64,000 nucleotides of DNA from Methylophaga thiooxydans DMS010 (GCF_000156355.1 NZ_GG657903.1:23626-87625); one strand, 5' to 3'. Shown: positions 53,833-63,016, counted from the stretch's first letter. Numbers and translations are program-made. The notes: generated by a model from the sequence alone, not told the origin.

Positions 53833-54213
53833 ATGGCCACGATAACAATTTCACTCGAACACGGCGTCAAAATGGGCGATAAAACCCACACTACAGTCTT
53901 GCTGCGAGAGTTAACCCCTGGAGACATCATTGATGCGGGGCTAGCGTCTGAACGTGTCACGGCATCAGATGATGGCTATGTGTTTGCTGTCAGTCCGACA
54001 TTGATGGGGCTTCATACCTTGGCGAAGCAGATTGAATCTATTGGTGATTATGACGGCATTGTTGATATTGATGACCTGCGTAAATTTCACCGTGAAGATT
54101 TTGAGCTGCTTCAGTTTCATGCAGAACGATTAGACCAGGCAGTGCTGGAGTCTGTCATGCAGCGGGGGAAGCATGATGCGTCTGGCGGAGAACCTGAACT
54201 GGCAGACGATTAA
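53833..54213 (+). CDS. Tail assembly chaperone (Mu gp41)
   Basis: This encodes 126 residues from 53833; the longer frame from 53785 overlaps the tube gene. TTVLLRELTPGDIIDAG and the acidic C-terminal half are those of phage tail-assembly proteins that bind the tape measure. Near its end, at 54163-54171, the codons CGG GGG AAG form a G5 run suited to frameshifting. The downstream -2/+1 frame continues to the tape-measure start. Confidence 0.87.
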   Translation: MATITISLEHGVKMGDKTHTTVLLRELTPGDIIDAGLASERVTASDDGYVFAVSPTLMGLHTLAKQIESIGDYDGIVDIDDLRKFHREDFELLQFHAERLDQAVLESVMQRGKHDASGGEPELADD

Positions 54214-54298
54214 GTTCAGCCAGTACAGCCAGACGCCTCTTAACTACACATTAAATAGACCTTTAAGACTCTTTTATACGCAGCTAATGAAACGATGA
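54167..54298 (+). CDS. Frameshift extension of the tail chaperone (gp41')
   Basis: After a -2 shift at GGG (54166-54168) the new frame reads GGA AGC ATG ATG CGT and stays open for about 43 codons (MMRLAENLNWQTIKFSQYSQ...), ending TGA 54296-54298. That stop overlaps the tape-measure ATG at 54295 by four bases. This frame is closed upstream at 54131, so it has no independent gene. Mu is the known case of a -2 frameshift at the same two tail genes. Confidence 0.75.
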   Translation, partial: GSMMRLAENLNWQTIKFSQYSQTPLNYTLNRPLRLFYTQLMKR

Positions 54299-56067
54299 GC
54301 CAAAACGACTTAACAACCAGCATCAACATCAACGCCGGAGGTAACTTCGGCCGCCAGATGCGTGTTAATGAAGACCGTTGGAAACGCTTTAGCAAAACAG
54401 GCCAACGTCAAATGGGCGTGTTGCGTAGAAGTGTCAGCAGCTTTGGTAACGGGCTTGATAAGTTAGGCAATCGTTACACCGCACTATTGACCGGTGCCGC
54501 TGGTGCCGGAACAGCCAAGTTTTTAGTCTCGCTTGAGCGTCGCTTCACTCGGCTAGGCATTCAAGCCAATATCGGTGCTGAAGCAATCGATGAACTGAAA
54601 AAGAAAATCTATGAAACGGCACAATCACCCGACATCAGAGTTGACCCAAGTCAAATCACCAGCGCGATTGAATCTATTGTCGAGAAAACCGGTGACCTGG
54701 ACTTTGCTGAAGCCAATATCCGCAACATTGGTTTAGCCATCCAGGCAACCGGTGCAGAAGGCACATCGATTGGTGAAGTGCTAGGTGAGTTCCAGAAAAT
54801 GGGCATCGTCTTGGAAAAAGACGTGCTTACGGCACTCGACACACTCAATGTGCAAGGTAAAGAAGGCGCGTTCACCTTGCAAAATATTGCGGCATTAGGC
54901 CCTCGTGTTGTCACCGCTTACACCTCGATGGGGCGGCAAGGTATTCCTGCTATTCGTGAGATGGGTGCGGCATTGCAGGTTATCCGTCAGGGTACCGGCT
55001 CATCAGAGATGGCAGCGACGGCTTTTGAAGCCTTAATGCGGACACTGAGTGATGCTAAGAAAATAGACATGCTCAAAAGCGGCGGCATCAAAATATTTGA
55101 TGCTGAAGCTTTAAGTCGTGGCGAAGAAGTGTTGCGACCAATCAATGAAATCATGGTCGACATTATCAAAAAAACACAAGGCAAAAAAACACTGTTAAGC
55201 ACCGTGTTTGATGCAGAAGCCATGCGTGCATTCAATTCTTCCACTGCCGAGTTCCAGCGCACTGGTGGGCTGGAAAGCTTAGATAAATTCATGAATGTCC
55301 ACGCTGATGGCACCACCACATTAGAAGACTCGACCAGAGCAGCAAATGATGCCGCAGGCGCTATGCGAAACCTCTACACTGCCTGGCAACAATTTGCTGA
55401 CTCAAACCTGACTACCTACATTCAATCATTGGCGGACACGATCAATGACATTGATAAAGAAACACTGGATATGCTCATCAAAGGTGCAGCAGGTCTGGTT
55501 GCAGTCGGTGGCACAGCTATCCTAGCGAGGAAACTCTATAAAGGTGGCAAGGGTATCTCCGACTTTGTTAAAGGCAGCAAAGCTAAATCCGCCATGGGTG
55601 GTGCACTAGGCGGGATGGATGGGGTAACGCCTGTTTATGTTGTCAATATGCGCGGCGGCATGGATCCAACGGGTATGGATCCAAAAAAGAAACCAAAAGT
55701 AAAAAAACCTAATCGTAGGCAAATGCTTAGAGCAGCGCCAAATATGAAAACAATAGCAGCGATGGGTGCCGGAGCGATGGGTACTGCTGGTTTAGCAGTT
55801 GGCGCTGCTGGTTTGGCAGGTTACGGAGCCGGTAAGGTTATTTATGATAATGCATTAGAAGGCACTGAGTTTGCTGACGCATTAGGCCGTTCGATTGCTA
55901 AAGCCTTGGCTTTGTTTGGTAATGATAATGCTCAGGCCGCATTAAGTGCGGAAAAACGCAGCCAACTGCAAATTGAAGTCACCGATAAGCGTGTCCAGGT
56001 CAAAAATATCCAAAGCGATGACATGGATATTAATGTCGATACTGGCCCTACAGTGGGGAATCTGTAA
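54295..56067 (+). CDS. Tail tape measure protein
   Basis: This encodes 590 residues. It is of the TP901 core family (VSLERRFTRLGIQANI ... RQGTGSSEMAATAFEALMRTLSD). Hydrophobic segments at about 395-415 and 480-515 and a Gly/Ala-rich stretch follow. The length sets the tail length; at 590 it is short, consistent with a short to medium contractile tail. Confidence 0.92.
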   Translation: MSQNDLTTSININAGGNFGRQMRVNEDRWKRFSKTGQRQMGVLRRSVSSFGNGLDKLGNRYTALLTGAAGAGTAKFLVSLERRFTRLGIQANIGAEAIDELKKKIYETAQSPDIRVDPSQITSAIESIVEKTGDLDFAEANIRNIGLAIQATGAEGTSIGEVLGEFQKMGIVLEKDVLTALDTLNVQGKEGAFTLQNIAALGPRVVTAYTSMGRQGIPAIREMGAALQVIRQGTGSSEMAATAFEALMRTLSDAKKIDMLKSGGIKIFDAEALSRGEEVLRPINEIMVDIIKKTQGKKTLLSTVFDAEAMRAFNSSTAEFQRTGGLESLDKFMNVHADGTTTLEDSTRAANDAAGAMRNLYTAWQQFADSNLTTYIQSLADTINDIDKETLDMLIKGAAGLVAVGGTAILARKLYKGGKGISDFVKGSKAKSAMGGALGGMDGVTPVYVVNMRGGMDPTGMDPKKKPKVKKPNRRQMLRAAPNMKTIAAMGAGAMGTAGLAVGAAGLAGYGAGKVIYDNALEGTEFADALGRSIAKALALFGNDNAQAALSAEKRSQLQIEVTDKRVQVKNIQSDDMDINVDTGPTVGNL

Positions 56068-57194
56068 TGGCCGAACAAGTATTGACATGGCGCGAGCAAC
56101 TTCAACAATCCTCATTCCGTGGCGTTGAGTTTTATGTTGATGACCATACGCTCGAATTTGGTCGCCGTGTCCAGTTGCATGATTATCCCTTTAAAGATGA
56201 TGCCTATGCCGAAGACTTAGGCGGCAAAGATGCTGTGTACTCCTTTCCTGCTTTTGTAGTGGGTGAAGATTACAGGCAGCAGCGTGACAAACTGATTGAG
56301 GCTTTAAACAAAAAAGGCTCTGGCACCTTAGTTCATCGTTACCTCGGACGTGTCCGTGTGCAGGCTGGCCCCAGCAGTTTGCGTGAAACCAATAAAGAAG
56401 GTGGTATTGCCCGATTTACTCTGACTTTTTACAAAGCTGAGTCACGCGCCAAGCCAACATCAAAAGTTGACACGCAACAACGCGTCAATGCAGCGGCCAA
56501 AAACGCACAAGCTGTAGTGAAGCAACAATTTACATCGGCATACAGCGTTACCGGCTTTCCAGGTTGGGTGAAAGAACAGGCGAAAACCGTCTTATCCGAT
56601 ATCGAGTCACGCTTTTCCGGATTAGGTGTTATCGATGCCACCATTGCCGATTTTGTTGGTTTGCCCGATGCCTTAGCGGGGCAGGTGATTGGCAGTGTCG
56701 GCAGTCTTTCTGCCATGACTCAGTTTCGTAAACTGTTCAGCTTTGGTAGCGAATCAGCCGCCGTGCCAACCACCACGCCAAGTCGTGTTCAGCAAGCCTC
56801 AAATCAGCAGGCAATCATTAACCTGGTACAACAATCATCACAAATTGAAGCGGCCAGAGTGGCTAGTACCCGTGATTATGACTCGGCTCAAGATGCGATT
56901 GCCGCACGTGATGAACTGTCTGAGGTATTAGATGAGCAAATGCAAGCGGCAGACGATGAGACCTATATCGCACTGCAAGATTTACGGGCTTCCATGGTTC
57001 AAGACCTGACAGAACGTGCCGCCAACCTCAAGCAAGTTCGTCGCTATACACCACAAGCGACATTGCCCTCATTAGTGATTGCGCATCAGCTCTACCAAGA
57101 CGCTGATCGTGCAACCGATATCGTCTCTCGCAATAACATCGGTCACCCCGGATTTGTACCCGGTGGTCAGACTTTGGAGGTGTTGGATGCATGA
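56067..57194 (+). CDS. DNA circularisation protein (Mu gpN)
   Basis: This encodes 375 residues of the DNA_circ_N / Mu gpN family. VLTWREQLQQSSFRGVEFYVDDHTLEFGRR and the basic region near RYLGRVRVQAG are typical. In Mu, N enters the cell and binds the phage DNA ends to circularise it without ligation. Start overlaps the tape-measure stop by one base. Confidence 0.9.
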   Translation: MAEQVLTWREQLQQSSFRGVEFYVDDHTLEFGRRVQLHDYPFKDDAYAEDLGGKDAVYSFPAFVVGEDYRQQRDKLIEALNKKGSGTLVHRYLGRVRVQAGPSSLRETNKEGGIARFTLTFYKAESRAKPTSKVDTQQRVNAAAKNAQAVVKQQFTSAYSVTGFPGWVKEQAKTVLSDIESRFSGLGVIDATIADFVGLPDALAGQVIGSVGSLSAMTQFRKLFSFGSESAAVPTTTPSRVQQASNQQAIINLVQQSSQIEAARVASTRDYDSAQDAIAARDELSEVLDEQMQAADDETYIALQDLRASMVQDLTERAANLKQVRRYTPQATLPSLVIAHQLYQDADRATDIVSRNNIGHPGFVPGGQTLEVLDA

Positions 57195-58209
57195 TGTCGC
57201 CTTGAAAGTGAATGGTCTGGACTGGTATGGCTGGGAAGAGGTTCGGATCAATCGTTCAATTGTTCAAATTGCGAATGAGTTTAATCTCAAGCTGACTGAT
57301 AAATGGTCTGAAAACAGCGCGCCACGCCCTATTAACGATGGCGATTCCTGCAAGGTGACGATTGATGATCACACGGTCATCACTGGCTATATTGATGAAG
57401 TTGATCATAGCTATGATGACAGCACTAATGGCATTCAAGTAGCAGGGCGTGATGCAACCGGTGACCTGGTTGATTGTAGCGCGCCATCGTTTCAGTGGGC
57501 TGGTCGTAACCAATTAGAGGGTGCGTCAGTACTCTGTGAGCCATACGGTATTCCGGTGTCCTCAACGGTTGATACCAGCAAACCGTTTGCCACAATGAAA
57601 TCAGATGAAGGTGAAAGCACCTTTGAAGTGCTCGATACCGTCGCTAAAATCAGAGCAGTACTGCTAGTGTCTGATGGTTTGGGTGGCCTAAAAATCACAC
57701 GTTCCGGAACCCGACGCCTGAAAGGCAGTTTAGAAACCGGTGTCAACATTAAAGCCGGTAGTCGTAAACGCTCATCACGCGAACGCTTTAGTCACTACAC
57801 GGTTAAAGGCCAAACCAGCAGTGCCTGGATAGATACGGTATCGGTGTCAGCTACCGTGGCAGATAAAGCCGTTACTCGTCATCGACCTAAAATTATTCTA
57901 GCTGAAGATGCCTTAGATGCCGCTGGCTGCAAAGCCAGAGCCACATGGCATAGAAATATTTCTGCAGCGAAAGCTCAGACATTTAATTACACGATGCTGA
58001 GCTGGTATTTAGACGATGAATTGATCGAACCCAATTGCCTTATCGCAGTGAAAGACCACTACCTGAATGTCAATCGTGACCTATTGATCGTAGGCATCAC
58101 CTATATAGTTGATGATAAAGGGCTGCGCGCTGAGCTGATCCTTGGTTTGCCTGAAGCGTTTGAACTACAAGCCCTGCCAGAGCCAAACGATGAAGGCGGT
58201 GTCTGGTAA
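57187..58209 (+). CDS. Baseplate hub protein (Mu gpP, phage D-like)
   Basis: This encodes 340 residues from 57187, preceded by GGAGG; an in-frame ATG at 57079 overlaps gpN. The opening MHDVALKVNGLDWYGWEEVRINRSI and GYIDEVDHSYDDSTNGIQVAGRD belong to Mu gpP (gpD-like hub). It makes the centre of the baseplate. Confidence 0.9.
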   Translation: MHDVALKVNGLDWYGWEEVRINRSIVQIANEFNLKLTDKWSENSAPRPINDGDSCKVTIDDHTVITGYIDEVDHSYDDSTNGIQVAGRDATGDLVDCSAPSFQWAGRNQLEGASVLCEPYGIPVSSTVDTSKPFATMKSDEGESTFEVLDTVAKIRAVLLVSDGLGGLKITRSGTRRLKGSLETGVNIKAGSRKRSSRERFSHYTVKGQTSSAWIDTVSVSATVADKAVTRHRPKIILAEDALDAAGCKARATWHRNISAAKAQTFNYTMLSWYLDDELIEPNCLIAVKDHYLNVNRDLLIVGITYIVDDKGLRAELILGLPEAFELQALPEPNDEGGVW

Positions 58210-58760
58210 TGCGTCGCTTACAGAAATTACTGTCACCATTAAAACGTGGCCTGCAACAAATGCTACGTGTCGGTGCCTTGCTTAAAGTCAATGACGCACC
58301 ACCGATTCAAATGGTGCAGATCGAAACCTTATCTGGTGAGGTGATTGAGGTGCCTCGCATTCAAGATTACGGCATAACATCCGTGCCACTACCCGGAGCA
58401 AAAGGTGTCGTCGCGGCTATTGGCGGTAAAACCAATGGCTATGTTTGCATCAAGATGGATGATAAGCGCTATCGTCAAGTCAGTCTCAAGCCGGGCGAAG
58501 TTGCACTCTACGATAGTCAAGGACAACTCGTTCACCTCAAGCAGGGTGGCCTGATGGAGTTGATTGCCAACACACAAATCACGGCCAAAGTGCCGGTTTT
58601 TCGTATCGAAGGCCAACTGAACGTCACCGGCGACATTATCGATCACGTCGATAGCGATGGTCTGACCATGGCGAGCATGCGTTCTACTTATAACGGCCAC
58701 AATCATAATGGCGATAGTGGCGGCACCACCAGTAACCCTAATCAGAGTATGACACCATGA
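58209..58760 (+). CDS. Baseplate assembly protein V (Mu gp45)
   Basis: This encodes 183 residues of the Mu gp45 spike family. The central OB domain is followed by a beta-helix-like C-terminus (QLNVTGDIIDHVDSDGLTMASMR) and the HNHNGDSGGTTSNPNQ histidine-rich tip that binds iron in related spikes. It punctures the outer membrane. It overlaps P by one base. Confidence 0.9.
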   Translation: MRRLQKLLSPLKRGLQQMLRVGALLKVNDAPPIQMVQIETLSGEVIEVPRIQDYGITSVPLPGAKGVVAAIGGKTNGYVCIKMDDKRYRQVSLKPGEVALYDSQGQLVHLKQGGLMELIANTQITAKVPVFRIEGQLNVTGDIIDHVDSDGLTMASMRSTYNGHNHNGDSGGTTSNPNQSMTP

Positions 58761-59218
58761 TGGATTTTGTTATCAAAATGGTGAATAAAAATGGTCGTCC
58801 ACGCTTTGTGCTGGAAACCGATCCATTAAAAATTACCTACGTCGCGATACTGGAAACAGCCGTCATCGTGGCGCTTTTCACTGACAGACAAGCCGACTCA
58901 GATGACGTCATCCCCGATGGCACCAATGATAAACGTGGCTGGTGGGGCGATGCCTTGGCGTCTGTTTCTGGTGACTTGATCGGCTCACGGCTTTGGTTGT
59001 TACAACGTGAAAAGCAAACCGAGCCTGTGCGAAAAGCCGCTGAAGACTATGCCGATGAAGCCTTGCAGCATCTCATTGATGATGAAGTGGTTGATTCCGT
59101 GCAAGTCACAGCCAGTTACCCACGCGCTGAATGGTTAGCCTTAGATATCGACATCGAAACAGCAGACGGCCAGCTTTTAAATTTCAATTATGCCTGGGAG
59201 GCTTTCAATGGCGTTTAA
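58757..59218 (+). CDS. gp46-family baseplate protein
   Basis: This encodes 153 residues of the GP46 family: DRQADSDDVIPDGTNDKRGWWGD is its signature (the lysozyme-like gp25 equivalent). It lies between V and J in the baseplate block. It overlaps gp47 by 11 bases. Confidence 0.88.
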   Translation: MMDFVIKMVNKNGRPRFVLETDPLKITYVAILETAVIVALFTDRQADSDDVIPDGTNDKRGWWGDALASVSGDLIGSRLWLLQREKQTEPVRKAAEDYADEALQHLIDDEVVDSVQVTASYPRAEWLALDIDIETADGQLLNFNYAWEAFNGV

Positions 59219-60272
59219 ACGTCCTTCATTGGCAGAATTACATGCCCGTTTAACGGCGAATATTGATAGCAGAACCGATGGTCAGCCACGTCTGCGCCGT
59301 TCACCGTTTAATATCTTTGCCACGGTCATGGCGGGTGGCATGCATGAGATGTATGGCTATCAAGCCTATAAAGCGAAGCAGTTATTGCCTGATAGCGCCG
59401 ATGAAGCGCACTTTGGTCGTCTCGCATCAATTGAAGGCACCGAGCGAAACCCATTCGAATACGCGATCGGCCAATGTGAAGTCACCGGCACCAATGGCGC
59501 TGTTATCGAAGCCGGTAAAACTCTAAAACGTGCTGATGCGGTTGAATACACAGTCGATGATGAAGTCACTATTGTCGGTGGTGAAGCCGTTATTTCAGTC
59601 ACAGCCGTTTTGCCAGGCGCTGAAGCCAATGCCATCGCTGGCGTTGCCTTAACCTTTGTCGATACCCTTGCCGGTATTAATGGCCAAGCCATCGTTGACG
59701 CAGACGGTATTAACAATGGTACCGACATCGAGCAGCTTGAAAGTTGGCGTCAACGTCATATCGAAAACATCCAGCAACCGGCTCAAGGTGGCGCGGCACA
59801 TGACTACATTAGATGGTCAAAACAAGTGCCAGGTGTTACCCGTGCATGGCAATATCCGGGTGAGATGGGTGAAGGCACTGTCACCGTTCGTTTCGTGAGA
59901 GATAACGATGACAGCATCATCCCTGATGCGACTGAAGTGGAAGCGGTGTATGACTATATTTTTGAACAGCACCCTGTTACAGCCGGGATCTATGTTGTTG
60001 CCCCCATCCCTGTCGCTTTAGATTTAACTATCGCGTTGACACCGAATACCACGGTTGTCAAAGCAGCCGTTGAATCCGAAATAGCCGACTTACTTTCGCG
60101 AGAAGCGATTCCAGAAGATGGTAATGGCAAAGGCACTATCAAAGTCAGCCATATCCGAGAAGCGATTAGTATCGCTGCTGGTGAGACCGATCATGTTTTA
60201 GTTAGCCCGACAGAAGACGTCACGCTAACGCTAGGCCAAATTCTCGTGCCAGGTGATATCACATGGCAATAA
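59208..60272 (+). CDS. Baseplate J-like protein (Mu gp47)
   Basis: This encodes 354 residues from ATG 59208, which has GGGAGG upstream. FKRPSLAELHARLTANIDSR and the GAEANAIAGVALTFV region are the baseplate J signature. It forms the wedge with gp46 and gp48. Confidence 0.92.
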   Translation: MAFKRPSLAELHARLTANIDSRTDGQPRLRRSPFNIFATVMAGGMHEMYGYQAYKAKQLLPDSADEAHFGRLASIEGTERNPFEYAIGQCEVTGTNGAVIEAGKTLKRADAVEYTVDDEVTIVGGEAVISVTAVLPGAEANAIAGVALTFVDTLAGINGQAIVDADGINNGTDIEQLESWRQRHIENIQQPAQGGAAHDYIRWSKQVPGVTRAWQYPGEMGEGTVTVRFVRDNDDSIIPDATEVEAVYDYIFEQHPVTAGIYVVAPIPVALDLTIALTPNTTVVKAAVESEIADLLSREAIPEDGNGKGTIKVSHIREAISIAAGETDHVLVSPTEDVTLTLGQILVPGDITWQ

Positions 60273-60850
60273 AAACCCAGCAATACCTCACTATGCTGAT
60301 GGCCTTAATGCCTCGCGGCCTGCTTTGGGACGATCTGCAACACGATCCTGACTTTATCGGCTTGTTCGAATCAACCGCTGAAGAGCTTGCCATCCTTCAC
60401 GCCCGTGAAGATGACCTGTTAGACGAAGCAGACCCGCGTACCACCTATGAAATGCTTAATGAGTGGGAAGCCGCTTACGCGCTGCCCGATCCGTGCGTAG
60501 ATGACGTGCAAACCCTTCAGCAGCGACTGGCTAGCCTATACGCCAAAGTGACCAATAAAGGGGGGCAAAGCATCCCGTATTTTATAGCCATTGCAGAATC
60601 GATTGGCTATCAAGTCACTATCACCGAGTTTTCGCGCTGGACAGTCGCAGACCGAGTCAATAAACCGCTTTATGGGCAGTCTTGGCAGTTTGCATGGCAG
60701 GTCAATGCGCCTGAAGAAACGATTAGCTATTGGAGAGTGAATGGCCGCGTCGATGAGCCATTAGCATCATGGGGCAATAAGCGCCTCGAATGCACACTCC
60801 ATAGATTAAAACCCGATCACACCACACTCATTTTTTCCTACGGAGGATAA
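60263..60850 (+). CDS. gp48-family baseplate protein (DUF2313)
   Basis: This encodes 195 residues. LMALMPRGLLWDDLQHDPDFIGL and DPRTTYEMLNEWEAAYALPD identify DUF2313, the tail fibre adaptor of Mu (gp48). It overlaps gp47 by 10 bases. Confidence 0.9.
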   Translation: MAIKTQQYLTMLMALMPRGLLWDDLQHDPDFIGLFESTAEELAILHAREDDLLDEADPRTTYEMLNEWEAAYALPDPCVDDVQTLQQRLASLYAKVTNKGGQSIPYFIAIAESIGYQVTITEFSRWTVADRVNKPLYGQSWQFAWQVNAPEETISYWRVNGRVDEPLASWGNKRLECTLHRLKPDHTTLIFSYGG

Positions 60851-60852
60851 TA

Positions 60853-61800
60853 ATGGAACCACGTAATTATGAAGCGGATGCTTCAGCATCACCTCCTGAT
60901 GCCCCAGCAGTACCGTCAGTTGGTTATCCAACAAATGGTGATCCTACATCCGGTACACCAGCGACATGGCCCGGCGCGCATTGGTTCTACAAAATGGGCG
61001 AGTCACTACGCAACGTCATCACTAATGCAGGCCTCACACCTGATGATGGTGATTTAAACCTGCTGCAGAAAGCCATCGTCAAGCTGGTCTCAGCCACCAA
61101 CCACGTTGTACGGCTGGAAGATGTCACCTTTGGTCCATCAGTAGCCGATGGCGATGCCGTGTACTGGGACACTGCCAACAGCCGCTATGACCGTGCCATT
61201 GCCGACGGTACCGACAAACAGAAGATGGTCGGCTTTGCGGATGTCACCAACAGCCTGGTCGAAGCGTTTGGTCGTTCGGCGCTGTTCTCCGGCCTGACGG
61301 TGGGTGACAAGTATTATCTGTCTGGCAGTACGGAGGGGGAAATTACTGCAACTGCGCCATCCGAAAAGGTGGTCGTCGGTCTGGCTAAATCAGCCACCGT
61401 GATGTTTGTTGATATTGACCCGATTGCCGGTACGCCTATTCAGGATCAGACGACATGGAATACGGGAACCGATACGACTGAGAGTATTATCAGCCCCGAC
61501 AAGCTTGATGCCAAAATCAAAACGATGGCTATTGGCGAGGGGCAGGTCTGGCAAGACGTTTTTGTCAGTCGTTCAGAGGGTGTTACTTATACAAACACTA
61601 CTGGTAGATCTATTCAACTGGCGATAGTTCTAAGCGCTGGCAGTGGGCCTCGTAATTTCCTTGTTGACGGTGAAGTTATCTGCACTATCGCAGGTGATTC
61701 TGATGAACAATACGTTAATTTGATTATTCCGAACGGTAGCACATATCAAGCCGGAGCTGGAGTTCTTTCGGGATTTGATGTTTGGTGGGAGCTTAGATAA
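60853..61800 (+). CDS. Tail fibre protein, short
   Basis: This encodes 315 residues. The N-terminal part (MEPRNYEADASASPPDAPAV ... WPGAHWFYKMGESLRNVI) is the conserved fibre-attachment domain of Mu-like phages. A central region with DAVYWDTANSRYDRAIADGTD is like a fibre repeat. The C-terminal 80 residues (NTTGRSIQLAIVLSAGSG ...) form a probable receptor-binding head. It is short compared with Mu S (504). Confidence 0.85.
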   Translation: MEPRNYEADASASPPDAPAVPSVGYPTNGDPTSGTPATWPGAHWFYKMGESLRNVITNAGLTPDDGDLNLLQKAIVKLVSATNHVVRLEDVTFGPSVADGDAVYWDTANSRYDRAIADGTDKQKMVGFADVTNSLVEAFGRSALFSGLTVGDKYYLSGSTEGEITATAPSEKVVVGLAKSATVMFVDIDPIAGTPIQDQTTWNTGTDTTESIISPDKLDAKIKTMAIGEGQVWQDVFVSRSEGVTYTNTTGRSIQLAIVLSAGSGPRNFLVDGEVICTIAGDSDEQYVNLIIPNGSTYQAGAGVLSGFDVWWELR

Positions 61801-62321
61801 TGAAATATTTTAAAGACGAAAATAATAATGTCTTTGCATTTGAATCCGATGGCTCACAAGATCATTTAATTAAGTCTGGCATGACTGAAATTGATGAGTC
61901 AGAAATTCAATCTGTCATAGATTCAAAACTAATAATCGATGATCGGCTTGCTAATAAGCATTCTGAGATTGTTCAGAAATTCAAACTAGCCATGGCTCCA
62001 GTCACGAGTCTTTATACGGCTGAAGAAATTGCTAGCTTCCCAACGCAAGAGCCAGAAGCAATAGCTTGGCAGTCGGACAATGCCGCGCCGACGCCACTGA
62101 TTGACTTCATTGTTGCAGAGAGAGCCAGCGTTGATAAAGCAACCCTAGTCGGACGAATCATTAGCAATGCGTCCAATTATAAAAGTGTGGCTGGCCCAGC
62201 TATTGGAAAAAAGCAGGACTATGAAGACTTGCTCTATGCACTTCAAACACAGCACGAAGATGAGCAGCAGCCGGATGTGATTCAAGCTGATATTGACGCG
62301 ATTGTTGTGGATTACAGCTAA
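61800..62321 (+). CDS. Tail fibre assembly-like protein
   Basis: This encodes 173 residues. The opening MKYFKDENNNVFAFESDGS is like tail-fibre-assembly proteins (Caudo_TAP/DUF4376). The gene directly follows the fibre (TAATG overlap), as chaperones do. The first part is more AT-rich than the fibre gene, so the pair may have been swapped in. Confidence 0.75.
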   Translation: MKYFKDENNNVFAFESDGSQDHLIKSGMTEIDESEIQSVIDSKLIIDDRLANKHSEIVQKFKLAMAPVTSLYTAEEIASFPTQEPEAIAWQSDNAAPTPLIDFIVAERASVDKATLVGRIISNASNYKSVAGPAIGKKQDYEDLLYALQTQHEDEQQPDVIQADIDAIVVDYS

Positions 62322-62683
62322 TGCCTAAGCAATCAAAAATATCCTGGTCAGACCTGACACCGGAACAAAAAATCAGTTTTGGAAATGGCTGTGGCCCTGA
62401 CTGGCTACCCGAACCAGTTGCTAAGCTGTTATTTGGCTGGTTCTTCGAGGCGAGTTGCCGTCATCACGATTTTAACTACCAACGTGGTGGTGGTGATAAG
62501 GATCGTCTCTCAGCTGACCGAGGCTTTTTTAAAGCCATGCTGCGAGATGTCAAGCGGCTGCATTGGTCATTACAATTGCCAGCAGCTATAGAAGCTGTTG
62601 GGTTCTATGGTCTGGTTCGCTTCTTTGGCCGTTTTCATTTTGAAGATGGCCAATACAAATCGCTAGACCAAATACTGAAGTAA
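62321..62683 (+). CDS. Phospholipase A2-like protein
   Basis: This encodes 120 residues. GNGCGP at 21-26 resembles a PLA2 calcium loop. CRHHDFNY at 46-53 contains the C-x-x-H-D catalytic motif (His49, Asp50), and SADRGFF with Asp66 supplies a second conserved Asp. Spacing matches prokaryotic and viral PLA2 proteins. It would cleave phospholipid ester bonds with calcium. There is no signal peptide, so it may be virion-bound or released at lysis. It overlaps the fibre-assembly gene by one base. Identification rests on motifs, not on a search. Confidence 0.68.
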   Translation: MPKQSKISWSDLTPEQKISFGNGCGPDWLPEPVAKLLFGWFFEASCRHHDFNYQRGGGDKDRLSADRGFFKAMLRDVKRLHWSLQLPAAIEAVGFYGLVRFFGRFHFEDGQYKSLDQILK

Positions 62684-62698
62684 AGGAAGAGACAGCGA

Positions 62699-62793
62699 CT
62701 CGGCAGTGCGCCAACACTGCCGAGCCGTCAACCCACAGGCACATACCCTGTGAGCCAACCAAGGCCATCCCGCCGCGTCGACGCAGCCGGGCC
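62699..62793 (+). promoter_or_regulatory. Three consecutive hairpins upstream of com
   Basis: A 138-base gene-free stretch holds three dyads. CTCGGCAGTG / CACTGCCGAG (62699-62724) is a perfect 10-base stem. CACAGG / CCTGTG (62734-62752) has six pairs. A GC-rich dyad at 62763-62793 is centred on the palindrome GCGTCGACGC. No T-run follows any of them. The block could be an RNA leader controlling com or a small RNA. Confidence 0.6.
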
Positions 62794-62821
62794 AGCCTAG
62801 CACAAACAGATAGAGGCTCAC

Positions 62822-63016
62822 ATGAAAGAAGTTAGATGTGGTGGCTGCAGCCGGTTACTGGCTAAAGCTGAATACGTACAAATCGAAATCAAGTGTCCGC
62901 GATGTAAGACACTCAACAACCTGAAGGCCATTGAGCCTCTTAATCCAGCACCAGCGAGTGCCAGACCAATAGAGGAAAAACATGGCCAAACCAATTATCC
63001 CGTGGATGGGCGGTAA
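62822..63016 (+). CDS. com: Com-like zinc-finger translational regulator
   Basis: This is a 64-residue protein closely resembling Mu Com (62 residues). Zinc ligands are Cys6, Cys9, Cys25 and Cys28 (RCGGCSRLL ... IKCPRCK). In Mu, Com binds the mom mRNA, opens a hairpin at its start and permits translation. Here the partner is a DNA methylase whose ATG lies inside com, an overlap of 35 bases, as with com and mom. GAGG precedes the start. Confidence 0.88.
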   Translation: MKEVRCGGCSRLLAKAEYVQIEIKCPRCKTLNNLKAIEPLNPAPASARPIEEKHGQTNYPVDGR

